64,000 nt of DNA from the NCBI RefSeq assembly GCF_008801835.1, contig NZ_VZOW01000005.1:186001-250000 (forward strand). Reading direction: 5' to 3'. The number at the start of each line of letters is the position of its first letter. Position 1 is the first letter of the stretch. This stretch comes from Cupriavidus pauculus (lineage in GTDB: Bacteria; Pseudomonadota; Gammaproteobacteria; Burkholderiales; Burkholderiaceae). Below the pieces are notes generated by a model, which was given only the letters and a program-made list of their open reading frames with translations, was not told the DNA's origin and searched no databases. Shown in pieces: positions 47,989-56,248 of this stretch. A program made the position numbers and the translations under genes.

Positions 47989-48981
47989 ATTAACAATTGC
48001 ATTCTCGTGACAGGAGCCTCCGGCTTTCTGGGTTCTTCGGTCATGCGCCAGGCGCTCGAGCGCGGGTTCCAGGTGCGCGTGGTGGTGCGTCCCACCAGCC
48101 CGCGCGCCAATCTGGCCGGGTTGCCAGTGGAAATCGTCGAGGGAGATATGCGCGACGCCGCGTCGATGGCCCGCGCCATGGCTGGCGTCCGTTATCTGTT
48201 TCATGTGGCGGCCGATTATCGGCTGTGGGCGCCGGACCCCGAGGAGATCGTGCGCGCCAACGTCGAAGGCACGGTGACGACCATGACCGCCGCGCGCAAC
48301 GCCGGCGTGGAGCGGATTATCTACACCAGCAGCGTGGCGACGCTGCGCGTAGCTGGCGCCACGGCGCCGGTCGACGAGACCGCGGCGATGGCCGGCCACG
48401 AAGCGATCGGCGCATACAAGCGCAGCAAGGTGCTGGCCGAGCGTGAAGTGGAGCGCATGGTCGGGGAGGGCCTGCCGGCCGTGATCGTGAATCCTTCCAC
48501 GCCGATCGGTCCGCGCGACGTGCGCCCCACGCCGACCGGACGCATCATCGTGGAGGCCGCCACCGGCAAGATTCCGGCTTTCGTCGATACCGGTCTGAAC
48601 CTCGCGCACGTCGACGACGTGGCGAACGGTCATTTCCTCGCGCTGGACAAGGGCCGCATCGGCGAGCGCTATATCCTCGGCGGCCAGGACGTACTGTTGC
48701 GCCAGATGCTGGCCGATATCGCCGGCATGGCCGGCCGCAAGGCGCCGACCGTGGAACTGCCGCGCTGGCCGCTTTACCCGATCGCCCGGGTGGCCGAGAC
48801 CGTGGCGCGTTTTACCGGAAAGGAGCCGTTCGTGACCGTTGACGGCCTGAAGATGTCGCAATACCGGATGTTCTTCACGTCGGCCAAGGCCATGCGGGAA
48901 CTGGGCTACGCGCCGCGCCCCTATCAGGAAGGACTGCGCGACGCGCTGAACTGGTTCCGCGAGAACGGGTACCTCAAGTGA
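47989..48981 (+). CDS. hpnA: HpnA, NAD-dependent sugar epimerase/dehydratase-like protein of hopanoid synthesis
   Basis: Short-chain/extended dehydrogenase family protein found in hopanoid loci, thought to act on the sugar-derived side chain. Motifs: the dinucleotide loop TGASGFLGS, the GDMRD segment, the YxxxK pair in AYKRSKVLAE, and HVDDVANGHFLALDKG. Start: the first ATG or GTG is GTG at 48007, but that would remove the first Rossmann strand (CILVTG). AGGGGA at 47977-47982 is correctly placed for an ATT at 47989, giving INNCILVTGASGF, so I annotate ATT as the probable start (330 residues). It diverges from ispH and converges with hpnB. Confidence 0.85.
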   Translation: MNNCILVTGASGFLGSSVMRQALERGFQVRVVVRPTSPRANLAGLPVEIVEGDMRDAASMARAMAGVRYLFHVAADYRLWAPDPEEIVRANVEGTVTTMTAARNAGVERIIYTSSVATLRVAGATAPVDETAAMAGHEAIGAYKRSKVLAEREVERMVGEGLPAVIVNPSTPIGPRDVRPTPTGRIIVEAATGKIPAFVDTGLNLAHVDDVANGHFLALDKGRIGERYILGGQDVLLRQMLADIAGMAGRKAPTVELPRWPLYPIARVAETVARFTGKEPFVTVDGLKMSQYRMFFTSAKAMRELGYAPRPYQEGLRDALNWFRENGYLK

Positions 48982-49011
48982 AGCGGCGCCGGAGCCTGCC
49001 GGCGTGCGCAC

Positions 49012-50157
49012 TCAGGACCGCACCGGGGCCTGCGCGCGCCCCTTCCACTGTCCGCCGCGCCGCAGATAGTAGCGGCGCGCGGAATCGAGCGTCGCACCAA
49101 GGTAGAACAGCGCCGTGATCGGCAACAACGGCGCCAGCCACGCCGGCTGACGGTATTCGCGCAGCATCGGCCGGTAACTGATGGCCATCAGGATCCACGC
49201 CAGCCACGCCGGCCAGAGCGCAGCGCCGCCCACTAGTGCCAGCACGGGCGGGGCGAGATAGGTCAGAACCATGCCCAGCGTGGCGCCGGTCAGCAGCCAC
49301 GGCGAGTAATGCAACTGGGTATAGGCGCTGCGCGCAATCATGTTCCACAGGCTCTGCCAGTCGTCATACGGGCGCAGCGAGAGGCTGTCGTCGGCCAGAT
49401 CGAGGCGGATCGAGCCGCCGGCCTTGATCTTCGCGGCCAGGCTGCAATCGTCGATCAACTCACCGCGAATGGCTGCGAATCCGCCGATGCGCGCCAGTGC
49501 TGAGCGCCTGGCCAGCATGCATCCGCCCGCCGCACCGGCGACCTTGCTGCGTGGGTCCGCCACGCGCGCAAATGGGTACAGTTTGGCGAAATAGAACACA
49601 AAAGCCGGCACGATCATGCGTTCCCAGGCCGATTCGCAGCGTAGCCGCACCATCAGCGACGTGAGGTCGCGTTGCTCCTGCTCGGCACGCGCAACCAGAT
49701 CGGCAACCGTTTGCGGGCCGTGCCAGATATCGGCATCGGTCAAGAACACGAAGGCCGCGTCCGGCATCTCGATATCGGCGGCGGCCAGGCCTTCGGACTG
49801 CGCCCACACCTTGCCGCTCCAACCCGCTGGCAGATCGCGTGCGGCGATCACGGTCAGGGCGTCGGCCTTGCCGATCGATGCAGCGGCCGCGCGCGCGATA
49901 TCGGCGGTGCCATCGCTGCTGTGATCGTCCACCACAACGAGATGCAGCGGGCCGGCGTACTGCTGGCTCAACACGCCGGTCACCGCGCGGGCGATCACGT
50001 CGGCCTCGTTGCGGGCCGGAATCACGCCGACCACGGGTGGCCATTGCGCCGGCGGCGCGGACGGCGCAGGCTTGCGCACACGCCAGAAGCCGGCGCGCGC
50101 AAACACCAGCACGCACCAGACCACGAGGGTCAGCAGGGACAATCCAAAAAGCAGCAT
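49012..50157 (-). CDS. hpnB: HpnB, membrane-associated glycosyltransferase of hopanoid synthesis
   Basis: A 381-residue family 2-like glycosyltransferase with an N-terminal membrane helix (LFGLSLLTLVVWCVLVFAR) and several C-terminal ones. The GT-A core shows GVIPARNEADVIARAV, the VVVDDHSSDGTADIA and LTDADIW aspartates that bind nucleotide and metal, and the GELIDDCSLAAKIK acceptor-site motif. HpnB is found in hopanoid clusters and is thought to build or modify the polar head group. It begins 6 bp after the stop of a ferritin-like gene on the same strand, so the two are co-transcribed. Confidence 0.92.
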   Translation of the reverse strand: MLLFGLSLLTLVVWCVLVFARAGFWRVRKPAPSAPPAQWPPVVGVIPARNEADVIARAVTGVLSQQYAGPLHLVVVDDHSSDGTADIARAAAASIGKADALTVIAARDLPAGWSGKVWAQSEGLAAADIEMPDAAFVFLTDADIWHGPQTVADLVARAEQEQRDLTSLMVRLRCESAWERMIVPAFVFYFAKLYPFARVADPRSKVAGAAGGCMLARRSALARIGGFAAIRGELIDDCSLAAKIKAGGSIRLDLADDSLSLRPYDDWQSLWNMIARSAYTQLHYSPWLLTGATLGMVLTYLAPPVLALVGGAALWPAWLAWILMAISYRPMLREYRQPAWLAPLLPITALFYLGATLDSARRYYLRRGGQWKGRAQAPVRS

Positions 50158-50163
50158 TGCAAT

Positions 50164-51162
50164 TTACTTGACGAAGCGTCGGACAAGGCGGGCCAGGGCG
50201 GGCACCGTGGTCGGCCGTACAAGGCGCGCATCATACCCCGCCATGCGCCGCTCGTTCTCGGCCAGGCAAAGGTCGATCATTGACCCGGCGGAAAGCGTCT
50301 GCCCGAGCGATCCGGCGGCGTTCATCGGGAAGTTGGCATCCTGCGCGGCGCCGTCCGCCTTCACGTCGATGCCCTTGGCCAGGCCGATGCGCTCGCGAAT
50401 CAGAAAAAGCCATACCCGCGCCACCTTCAGCGCAAAGGCCGGCCGGCGCCACCACGGCAGACTGGCCCGATACCACGCCACCCAGTTGGCAAAGAACAGG
50501 ATGTGCCGGCCCTCTTCCTGGATCACAGGTTCGAAGGTTTCCACCAGTTCGGCCGGGAAAAAGCCTGAATCCTTGGCCGCGGCGAACAGGCCGAACGCGG
50601 CAAAGCTGTCGATGCATTCGCTGTAGCCGGTCACGAGCCAGCCCCATTCGGCGTCGGCCGGCGGCAGATATTCCGGTTCGGGCGCCAGTTCGATGCCGTA
50701 CGCCTGCACCAGCTTGGACAGCACGACCTTGTGGCGCGCTTCCTCGTCGGCGTCCATTTGCAGCGCGCTGCGCAGCAGGGCATCGCGCTGGCGCGCGGCA
50801 AAGCTGTGCACCCGCACCGATGCGCGCCCCTCCGTCTGCACGGCGATATCCCAGATCGGCAGCGACGTCACGCGCTTGAGAGCATCGGCGGACAATGGCG
50901 GCCAGTCGATGACCGAAGGCTTGTAGGGATTGTGGGTCTGCAGCAGCATGTTGCAGTACATGCGCAGATGCTCGGGCGAGCCAATGCGCACCGGACCATC
51001 GAGCGGGTCCGTCCAGTTGCGCATGGCGTGATCGGCTTGCTCGACGGCAGTCTGCGCGACGATCGCGGCCACTGCGGCGGCACGGGTTTCACTGGATTCA
51101 GCGATCGACTGGGCGCGGGGCAGCGGGTCCACCGCACCATCGATTTCGAATGTTCTTTTCAT
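50164..51162 (-). CDS. Ferritin-like di-iron protein linked to hpnB
   Basis: A 332-residue protein with the residue pattern of a di-iron ferritin-like four-helix bundle: Glu111, ExxH at Glu141/His144 (DEEARH), Glu182, and a second ExxH at Glu217/His220 (QEEGRH), spaced as in ferritin-like oxidases. Aromatic patches (FFANWVAWYRASLPWW) suggest contact with membrane or a hydrophobic substrate. No signal peptide. GGAG precedes the ATG. It sits 6 bp ahead of hpnB, which suggests a role in hopanoid modification such as an oxygen-dependent hydroxylation or desaturation. That is inference; iron storage or a structural role is possible. I do not recognise a named family. Confidence 0.8.
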   Translation of the reverse strand: MKRTFEIDGAVDPLPRAQSIAESSETRAAAVAAIVAQTAVEQADHAMRNWTDPLDGPVRIGSPEHLRMYCNMLLQTHNPYKPSVIDWPPLSADALKRVTSLPIWDIAVQTEGRASVRVHSFAARQRDALLRSALQMDADEEARHKVVLSKLVQAYGIELAPEPEYLPPADAEWGWLVTGYSECIDSFAAFGLFAAAKDSGFFPAELVETFEPVIQEEGRHILFFANWVAWYRASLPWWRRPAFALKVARVWLFLIRERIGLAKGIDVKADGAAQDANFPMNAAGSLGQTLSAGSMIDLCLAENERRMAGYDARLVRPTTVPALARLVRRFVK

Positions 51163-51264
51163 CAGTGCTCCGGGCAGGGGATTGCGGCAGCCATTGTATC
51201 CAGCCCGGGAAATTGGTGCAGCTTGGGTGAAGGGAAAGACAGTTCAGCGAACCGACTGGCGTGC

Positions 51265-51302
51265 AAAACGACATCGGCGAGCTGTCAGGCTCGCCGATGT
51301 CG
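51265..51302 (-). terminator. Long hairpin terminator of the 91-residue gene
   Basis: A perfect 14-bp stem (CGACATCGGCGAGC with GCTCGCCGATGTCG) and 6-nt loop at 51269-51302, followed on the minus strand by TTTT. It begins 37 bp after the stop at 51340. Confidence 0.75.
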
Positions 51303-51339
51303 CCCGCTTGCGGATCGCGGGTTCTGGAATGGGATGCGG

Positions 51340-51615
51340 CTAGCGCGCGCGATGTTCGTGGGTCGGGCGGGCAGTTTGCCGCTGCCAGTGCTGGCCGATG
51401 TCGGGAAAGACGTCGCATTCGCCACGGACGATATTCTCGATCGTCGCGCAGATCCCCTCGGTGCCGCGCGGGCCCACACATACCAGGCTGCGCGGATGGT
51501 CCGAATGGGCCGGGATGGCATAGACGCGCATGCCCTCGCGGTAGAGGGGATGTTTGGTCAGCCGCTCGTTAAGGATTTCGACAAAGCGGCTGGGGCTTAC
51601 CGTCGGCTTGTCCAT
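51340..51615 (-). CDS. Small hypothetical protein (91 residues)
   Basis: Start MDKPTVSPSRFVEILNERLT with GAGGAG at a good distance and a strong terminator after the stop, so it is a real gene. The sequence FVEILNERLTKHPLYREGMRV then a short beta region (YAIPAHSD, SLVCVGPRGTEG) and a basic, His-rich tail does not match a family I know. No signal peptide or membrane helix. It stands alone between the ferritin-like gene and the next small gene. Confidence 0.65.
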   Translation of the reverse strand: MDKPTVSPSRFVEILNERLTKHPLYREGMRVYAIPAHSDHPRSLVCVGPRGTEGICATIENIVRGECDVFPDIGQHWQRQTARPTHEHRAR

Positions 51616-51763
51616 TACGCTCTCCTCGCGGGATGCCGAAAAACGCTCCCGCGTCCGTACAACGTACGGCGCAGGCGCGGGCGGATCAAGAGGTGAATGG
51701 GCGATTCAAGCGCTCATTGGGCCTCTTCGTCACGCAATGTCACGGAACACCTCTGCATTGCGT

Positions 51764-52024
51764 CTAGTGAGGCCTTTGCGGGGGGATCATTTCATCGGCA
51801 TTGCGCGGACCGTCCAGCATGCCGTTGCCGGCCGCCCAGCAGGCCGCTTCGGCTTCCGCATGCGAGGCGTAGTCGGAATGCGCTTCGATGGTGCTGTCGC
51901 AATCGGCGCCACCGCATTTTTCTTCGACCACGATGCGCCAGGTATAGCGCCCTGGAGGATCCTCCAGGACATGCATCACCAGCGTGCGGCGATGATCGGT
52001 CAGTGACAGGGGGTGAGTGGACAT
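51764..52024 (-). CDS. Small hypothetical protein (86 residues)
   Basis: An 86-residue protein beginning MSTHPLSLTDHRRTLVMHV, with AGGAG 7 nt before the ATG; the long open frame continuing upstream is antisense to the AGE-family gene and is not coding. Visible features: a strand-like RRTLVMHVLEDPPGRYTWRIVVEEKCGGADCD, two cysteines that might bind metal, and an acidic helix (HAEAEAACWAAG). No signal peptide. I do not recognise it. Confidence 0.6.
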   Translation of the reverse strand: MSTHPLSLTDHRRTLVMHVLEDPPGRYTWRIVVEEKCGGADCDSTIEAHSDYASHAEAEAACWAAGNGMLDGPRNADEMIPPQRPH

Positions 52025-52210
52025 GGCGGAACTCCTGAAGACGGGCCGCGGCGGGGCAGGCGGACTTTCAACATAGCACCGGCTCGCCGTATTGCCAGCG
52101 CGAAATGATGCGGTGCGGCGTGAACGGCCTTTGCATGGCGCAAGCGGCCTGCTATCGTGTCTGCCTTCCGATTTCCGGGTCGACCTTGCGGCCCTCGCCC
52201 CCTGATTGAC

Positions 52211-53335
52211 ATGCTTGTTTCGTCCACTCTCATCGACCGGATCTCGGCGCTCCGGGCGCATTTCGACACGGTAGTGACGCCAGCCTGGACCGGCGCGGGC
52301 TGGAACGGGACGATGCAACTGGCGCACGAGGCGCTCGATGGCGCCAGCGGCGCGCCGCTGCCCGACAAGCGCTATCGCACCATGGCCTGCGCGCGGCAGC
52401 TCTACGTATTCGCCGCGATCGGCAATATCGAGCACGCCAACCGGCTCTTTGCTTCGCTCAACACGCACTTTGGCGATGGCGCGGGCGGCTGGTGCTACAG
52501 CATCGATGCGCAAGGCGCGCCGCTCGATCGCACGCGCGATCTCTATACCTATGCGTTCGTGGTCTTCGCCTGTGCGCACTACTATCGCGCTGGCCGCAAC
52601 CCCGAGGCGCTTCAGACATTGCGACGCACGGTGGACGTGATAGAAGGGCGCTTTGCCAGCGGCAGCGGCCTGTACCACGCAGCGCTGGCCGAGGATTTTG
52701 CCGACAACGGCGCCGGCGCGTTGCAGAACCCGCTGATGCACCTGACCGAAGCGTATCTCGCGGCGCTGGAGGCAACGGCCGACAGCTGGTTTGCCGATCG
52801 CCTGCGCGCGCTTGCCGACGCCATCTGCGGCGCCTTTGTCGATCCCGCCGATGGTTGCGTGGCGGAGCTGCCGCAGGGTTCGGCAGGTAATCGTATCGAG
52901 CCGGGGCACCAGTTCGAATGGTTTTCGCTGGTGATGACTTCGCCGTCGCTGTTTGCCGACACGACGCTAGCCGCATCGTTGCCGCGTGCCTTCGACTTTG
53001 CGCGCCGCCACGGCGTGGCGGATGACACGCTCGGCGTATGCGCGGCGCTGGACGGGCAGGGCAACATCACGGACCCGATCGAGCGCATCTGGGCGCAAAC
53101 GGAATTTGCGCGCGCGCTGACCATCAAGGCCACGCTCGACGCCGATCCCGCAGCATCGCTGGCCGAACTCGAACGCTGGTGTGATCGATTCCGCGAACGG
53201 TTCCTCCACGCCAGGGGCTGGCACGAATGCCTGGCGCCCAATGGGGATGTCGTCCGCGCCGAAATGCCGTCGACCACGCCATATCACCTGCTGACGGCCT
53301 GGCAGGCAATCGGCACGCTGATCCCGAGGTCCTGA
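52211..53335 (+). CDS. N-acylglucosamine 2-epimerase (AGE) family protein
   Basis: A 374-residue protein of the AGE/mannose isomerase family, an (alpha/alpha)6 barrel that interconverts sugars such as N-acetylglucosamine/N-acetylmannosamine or mannose/fructose. Conserved segments: RTMACARQLYVFAAIGN with the catalytic-site Arg, DLYTYAFVVFACAHYYRAG, NPLMHLTEAYLAALEATAD, GHQFEWFSLVM and WAQTEFARALTIKATLD. I start at ATG 52211 (MLVSSTLIDRIS) rather than the GTG 54 nt upstream, as the family aligns from there; neither has a clear ribosome site. The substrate cannot be told from sequence. No sugar operon surrounds it. Confidence 0.85.
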   Translation: MLVSSTLIDRISALRAHFDTVVTPAWTGAGWNGTMQLAHEALDGASGAPLPDKRYRTMACARQLYVFAAIGNIEHANRLFASLNTHFGDGAGGWCYSIDAQGAPLDRTRDLYTYAFVVFACAHYYRAGRNPEALQTLRRTVDVIEGRFASGSGLYHAALAEDFADNGAGALQNPLMHLTEAYLAALEATADSWFADRLRALADAICGAFVDPADGCVAELPQGSAGNRIEPGHQFEWFSLVMTSPSLFADTTLAASLPRAFDFARRHGVADDTLGVCAALDGQGNITDPIERIWAQTEFARALTIKATLDADPAASLAELERWCDRFRERFLHARGWHECLAPNGDVVRAEMPSTTPYHLLTAWQAIGTLIPRS

Positions 53336-53358
53336 AGCACGCGGTGCGCGCTGCGAGC

Positions 53359-54216
53359 CTAATCGACGCGCGGCGAGCGCAGATCGCTCTTGCGGATCAG
53401 TTGCAGCAGCGTTTCGGCAGGCCTCGATAGCCGGCGCGACGCCAGCGTGATGAATTCCACCTCGGGCAGTGCCGGCAGCGCGTGGAAATTGATCGGCGCA
53501 ACCAGGCCGCCGCCGGTCAGGTTCTGCGCGCGCACCGTAATGCCCAGGCCGCCGCGCGCCGCGGCGATGCAGCCAGAGTGGCTGCTGCTGGTACACACCA
53601 TATGCCAGCGCCATCCCGCCGAGGCCAGTGTGTCGAGCACCACCGAGCGCGTCACGCTGGGTTCGTTCACCAGGATCAGCGGCAGTGGCTGGTCAACGTC
53701 CACCACGGTGCCGGGACGCGCCAGCCATTCCAGTTGACCGCGAAACAACGGCACGCCGCGCCGTTCTCCCTCGCGGCGCTTGCCGACGATCAGGTCCAGC
53801 GTACCGGCGTCGATCCATTCGTACAGCTTGCTGGTCATGCCGATGTTGATTTCGAGTTCCACATCGGGATGACTGGCGCGGAACGCCGCCAGCACGTTGG
53901 GCAGCGGACCCTGCGCCAGATCCTCCGAACATCCGAGCCGCACGCGCCCCTGAAGCCGCGGTCCGCTGAATTGCGATTCGGCGCGCGCCAGCGTTTCCAG
54001 GATCAGCCGCGCGTGCACCAGCAATGCCTCGCCATCCGGCGTCAGTGCCAGCGAATGCGTATCGCGCACGAACAGGCGCCGGTTGACGCTTTGTTCGAGC
54101 CGGCGGATATGGTCGCTGACCGAAGATTGCGACAGGCCAAGCTGGCGGCCGGCGTCGGTAAAGCTGCGCGCGGTGGCCACGGTGGCGAAGGTCTGGATCC
54201 AGACAGGATTGAGCAT
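53359..54216 (-). CDS. LysR-family transcriptional regulator
   Basis: A 285-residue LysR regulator with the N-terminal winged helix (MLNPVWIQTFATVATARSFT, then QLGLSQSSVSDHIRRLEQSV) and a substrate-binding domain (GRVRLGCSEDLAQGPLPNVL, DLIVGKRREGERRG, SHSGCIAAARGGLGITV). It is divergent from a drug-efflux-type MFS gene with 130 bp between them; a perfect LysR-type palindrome sits 13 bp in front of its own start. It is therefore the likely regulator of that exporter and of itself. The inducer is unknown. The open frame upstream of the chosen ATG is antisense to the MFS gene. Confidence 0.92.
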   Translation of the reverse strand: MLNPVWIQTFATVATARSFTDAGRQLGLSQSSVSDHIRRLEQSVNRRLFVRDTHSLALTPDGEALLVHARLILETLARAESQFSGPRLQGRVRLGCSEDLAQGPLPNVLAAFRASHPDVELEINIGMTSKLYEWIDAGTLDLIVGKRREGERRGVPLFRGQLEWLARPGTVVDVDQPLPLILVNEPSVTRSVVLDTLASAGWRWHMVCTSSSHSGCIAAARGGLGITVRAQNLTGGGLVAPINFHALPALPEVEFITLASRRLSRPAETLLQLIRKSDLRSPRVD

Positions 54217-54228
54217 CGCCGCATTGTC

Positions 54229-54243
54229 ATCGGAATTTCCGAT
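54229..54243. promoter_or_regulatory. LysR-type operator between the regulator and the MFS gene
   Basis: The perfect palindrome ATCGGAA-T-TTCCGAT fits the T-N11-A rule of LysR boxes (T30 and A42 of this stretch, positions 54230 and 54242). It lies 13 bp upstream of the LysR start codon and 104 bp before the MFS start. Confidence 0.65.
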
Positions 54244-54346
54244 AACAGTCAATAAACTCAGAGGGGTTCCCGATGGGGTGGTCGGTCGATACCATGGATG
54301 CCGTTGTTGGGGTTTCCCCCGACAGGCGTCTCCTTCAAGAACTTTC

Positions 54347-55759
54347 ATGCAAACCGCTTCAGCCCCCGCCAGCCAGCAGGCTTTTTCCCAGAAGGCCATG
54401 CTGTGGATCGTCTTCGCCGGTTTTTTCATGCAGACGCTGGACACCACGATCGTCAACACCGCGCTGCCCTCGATGGCGCACAGCCTGGGCGAACGGCCGC
54501 TCGATCTGAAACCGGTGGTGGTGGCGTACACGCTGACCATGGCGATGCTGACGCCCGCATCGGGCTGGCTGGCGGACAAGTTCGGCACGCGCCGCGTGTA
54601 CTTCTGCGCCATCCTGATCTTCGTGCTGGGCTCGGTGTTCTGCGCCACCGCGCACACGCTGACGCAACTGGTGATCGCGCGCGTGCTGCAGGGCGTTGGC
54701 GGATCGATGCTGCTGCCGATCGGGCGGCTGGCCGTATTGCGCAATATCCCGGGCGAGCAATACATCGCGGCGCTGGCGTTCGTGTCGGTGGCCGGGCAGG
54801 TGGGCCCGATCTTCGGTCCCGTGCTGGGCGGATGGCTCGTGCAGAGCGCGTCGTGGCACTGGATTTTCCTGATCAACGTGCCGGTCGGGCTGTTCGGCCT
54901 GTTTGCCGTGCGGCGCTATCTGCCGCAAGGCGAAACTGGCGCGGCGCCGCCTTTCGACTGGATCGGCTGTGGCCTGCTTTCGCTGTGCATGGTCACGTTT
55001 TCGCTGGCGCTGGAAAACGGTGCGCATAGCCCGTGGAGTGCGTTGCTGGCTGCAGTCAGCCTTGCCAGTGCGCTGCTCTACATTCCGCATGCGCGCCGCC
55101 ATCGCACGCCGCTTTTCCGTCTGGCGCTGTTCCGCGAGCCCAACTTCAGCATCGGTCTGGTCGGCAATCTGGTTTGCCGGATCGGCTCAGGCGCAGTGCC
55201 GTTTCTGTTGCCGCTGCTGTTTCAGCTGCAACTGGGCTACTCGCCATTCCATTCCGGCCTGATGCTGTTGCCGGTGGCAATCGCCGGCACCATTTCCAAG
55301 CGCTGGATCGTGCCGCTGGTCAACCGCTTCGGCTACGACACTTTCCTGATGGTCAACACGGTGATCGTTGGCGCGTCGATCGCGTCGTTTGCAGCGATGT
55401 CGCCGGGCTGGCCGCTGGTCTTGTCGATCCTGCAACTGGCCACGTTCGGCGCGGCCAACTCGATGCAGTTTGCCGCCATGAACAGCGTGACGCTCAAGGG
55501 GTTGTCACGCGAGGACGCCGGCAGCGGCAACAGCCTGTTCTCGATGGTGCAGATGCTGGCGATTGGACTGGGCGTGACCATCGGCGGCGGACTGGTCAGC
55601 CTGTTTTCCGCGAAGCTCGGCGTGGCCGCGCCGGCGTTCCGGCTTGCGTTCCTCAGCGTCGGCGTGATCACGCTGCTGTCGGCGCTGGTGTTCCGCCGCC
55701 TCGATGCCGACCTGATCAACCCGAAAAGCGTGAAGCGCGCGACCGCGCAGGCGCGCTAG
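54347..55759 (+). CDS. MFS drug-efflux transporter, DHA2 (14-helix) type
   Basis: A 470-residue major facilitator protein of the EmrB/QacA (DHA2) type, proton-driven drug export. It begins MQTASAPASQQAFSQKAM and has about 14 membrane helices. Signatures: DTTIVNTALPSMAHSLG in helix 1 (motif D1), GWLADKFGTRRVYF (motif A), ARVLQGVGGSMLLPIGR and GPVLGGWLVQSASWHWIFLI (motif C). Close in style to MdtD-like proteins. No adaptor or outer-membrane partner is adjacent. It is divergent from a LysR gene with a shared operator. Confidence 0.9.
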   Translation: MQTASAPASQQAFSQKAMLWIVFAGFFMQTLDTTIVNTALPSMAHSLGERPLDLKPVVVAYTLTMAMLTPASGWLADKFGTRRVYFCAILIFVLGSVFCATAHTLTQLVIARVLQGVGGSMLLPIGRLAVLRNIPGEQYIAALAFVSVAGQVGPIFGPVLGGWLVQSASWHWIFLINVPVGLFGLFAVRRYLPQGETGAAPPFDWIGCGLLSLCMVTFSLALENGAHSPWSALLAAVSLASALLYIPHARRHRTPLFRLALFREPNFSIGLVGNLVCRIGSGAVPFLLPLLFQLQLGYSPFHSGLMLLPVAIAGTISKRWIVPLVNRFGYDTFLMVNTVIVGASIASFAAMSPGWPLVLSILQLATFGAANSMQFAAMNSVTLKGLSREDAGSGNSLFSMVQMLAIGLGVTIGGGLVSLFSAKLGVAAPAFRLAFLSVGVITLLSALVFRRLDADLINPKSVKRATAQAR

Positions 55760-55789
55760 GCTCAAAACGCGGCGGCCGCGCTATTCCCG

Positions 55790-56161
55790 CTATTCCTCGA
55801 CGCCGTTTTCGCGCAGCATCCGCTCGCATTCGTCGAGCATGTCGTGCGCGAAGGCCGATTGATAGTTGGGATCGAGCGCCTCCATCATCTCGTGCGATGC
55901 ATAGAGCCCGGCCTCGCGTGACAGCGTGGCCGCCAGTTGCCGCGCCAGCTGGTCGCTAAGATCGGACAGCAGCCGCCGTTCCGACAAGGCAAGCTGCAAC
56001 TTCGAACGCGACAGCCAGTTGCCGGCCAGCGTGGCGCCCTGCGATTCGGTCATCCACTGCCCGTGTTCATAAAACGCCGACAGGCGCTCGGCCGTCAGCG
56101 CAAACATCAGCGCCTTGCGGGTGTTGAAGTCGATGCGGGGCGGCGGCGAAGCGGGAATCAT
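55790..56161 (-). CDS. Hypothetical protein (123 residues)
   Basis: A 123-residue, mostly helical, charged protein, start MIPASPPPRIDFNTRKALMF with GGAG 11 nt upstream; the frame is open a further 48 nt without a start signal. Segments such as ALSERRLLSDLSDQLARQLAATLSREAGLYASHEMMEALDPNYQ look like two to three helices. No signal peptide, membrane helix or recognisable motif. It converges with the MFS gene and precedes the carboxylesterase on the other side; no function can be suggested. Confidence 0.65.
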   Translation of the reverse strand: MIPASPPPRIDFNTRKALMFALTAERLSAFYEHGQWMTESQGATLAGNWLSRSKLQLALSERRLLSDLSDQLARQLAATLSREAGLYASHEMMEALDPNYQSAFAHDMLDECERMLRENGVEE

Positions 56162-56248
56162 GAGCGAAGGTTCTCCAGGGCGAAGGCGAGGCGCGCAATG
56201 GTAGCGCAAACGCCCGCGATAACGGCTTGCCGCGGATGTGCGCGAGGC

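Noticed and set aside
48987..49004. CGCCGG-AGCCTG-CCGGCG hairpin between hpnA and hpnB
   Set aside because: A real 6-bp stem between convergent genes but with no T-tract, too weak to list as a terminator.
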